Under the pieces are notes generated by a model. It ran no database searches, was not told the origin of the DNA, and saw nothing but the letters and a program-made list of their open reading frames with translations. 7,629 nt of DNA, from contig DHJA01000250.1 in NCBI GenBank assembly GCA_002404095.1, positions 2,628-10,256 on the forward strand. The letters are read 5' to 3'. Below are positions 7,528 to 7,629 of the stretch, piece by piece. Made by a program: the position numbers and the translations under genes. Source of the DNA: Planctomycetaceae bacterium UBA4732 (GTDB lineage: Bacteria > Planctomycetota > Planctomycetia > Gemmatales > Gemmataceae). How positions within the stretch are numbered: the stretch's first letter is position 1; each line of letters begins with the position of its first letter.

Positions 7528-7629
7528 TGGCACGGTCTCGTGATCAGGCCACTAACGCCGCTGCTGAAGCGTGGGAAAGGGAGGGAGACCTTCGGTCGGG
7601 ACGGGGGGCACGGTCAGGAGACCGTGCCA
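7528..7629. repeat. Compound inverted repeat running off the window end
   Basis: TGGCACGGTCTC (7528-7539) is the exact reverse complement of GAGACCGTGCCA (7618-7629), the last bases of the window. Inside it, GGCACGGTC (7607-7615) pairs with GACCGTGCC (7620-7628) around the loop AGGA, a 9-bp hairpin, and GACC-TTC-GGTC (7587-7597) forms a smaller one. The right part can therefore pair either locally or with the distant left arm. It has no T-tract and no coding sequence. It may end the toxin transcript, or be another dispersed repeat; I recall similar CACGGTCTCC words as frequent in planctomycetes. Confidence 0.65.

Overview
The window most likely comes from a planctomycete (Pirellulales or Gemmatales type). 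Three things suggest this. It carries a Tat-exported DUF1501 protein, a family strongly expanded in Planctomycetes, and a secreted formylglycine-type sulfatase. It is GC-rich. Its short gaps are filled with long, perfect inverted repeats of kinds I recall as common in that phylum. The phylum call rests on recalled family distribution and was not computed.

Layout from left to right: (1) bases 1-157 hold a repeat fragment and a good sigma-70-like promoter. (2) 158-1531, plus strand, is a DUF1501 protein with a twin-arginine signal. (3) 1535-1605 is a perfect 29-bp inverted repeat between convergent genes. (4) 1618-4223, minus strand, is a two-gene ABC exporter: an ATPase (256 aa) whose stop overlaps the GTG start of a 612-aa, roughly 12-helix permease. 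(5) 4257-4323 is a second perfect inverted repeat (28 bp), of a different family. (6) 4337-5365, minus strand, is a zinc-dependent medium-chain alcohol/polyol dehydrogenase. (7) 5366-5492 is the divergent promoter region. (8) 5493-6914, plus strand, is a secreted sulfatase. Its signal-peptide n-region is encoded by a perfect 40-bp palindrome built from four 9-nt units. (9) 6921-6947 is a single arm of the repeat at 4257-4323. (10) 6998-7476, plus strand, is a toxin-antitoxin-like pair with an ATGA overlap. (11) 7477-7629 has no gene but contains a 12-bp palindrome and a compound inverted repeat that runs off the end of the window.

The genes do not form one pathway. The ATPase and permease clearly work together, and the antitoxin and toxin clearly form a module. 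DUF1501 and the sulfatase are independent exported proteins. The dehydrogenase is co-directional with the exporter but separated from it by the repeat. The most unusual structure is the repeat landscape: every gap between genes that is not an overlap or the dehydrogenase/sulfatase promoter region has its own palindromic element, and one such element has entered a coding region as signal-peptide sequence. I did not find a convincing new multi-gene system.
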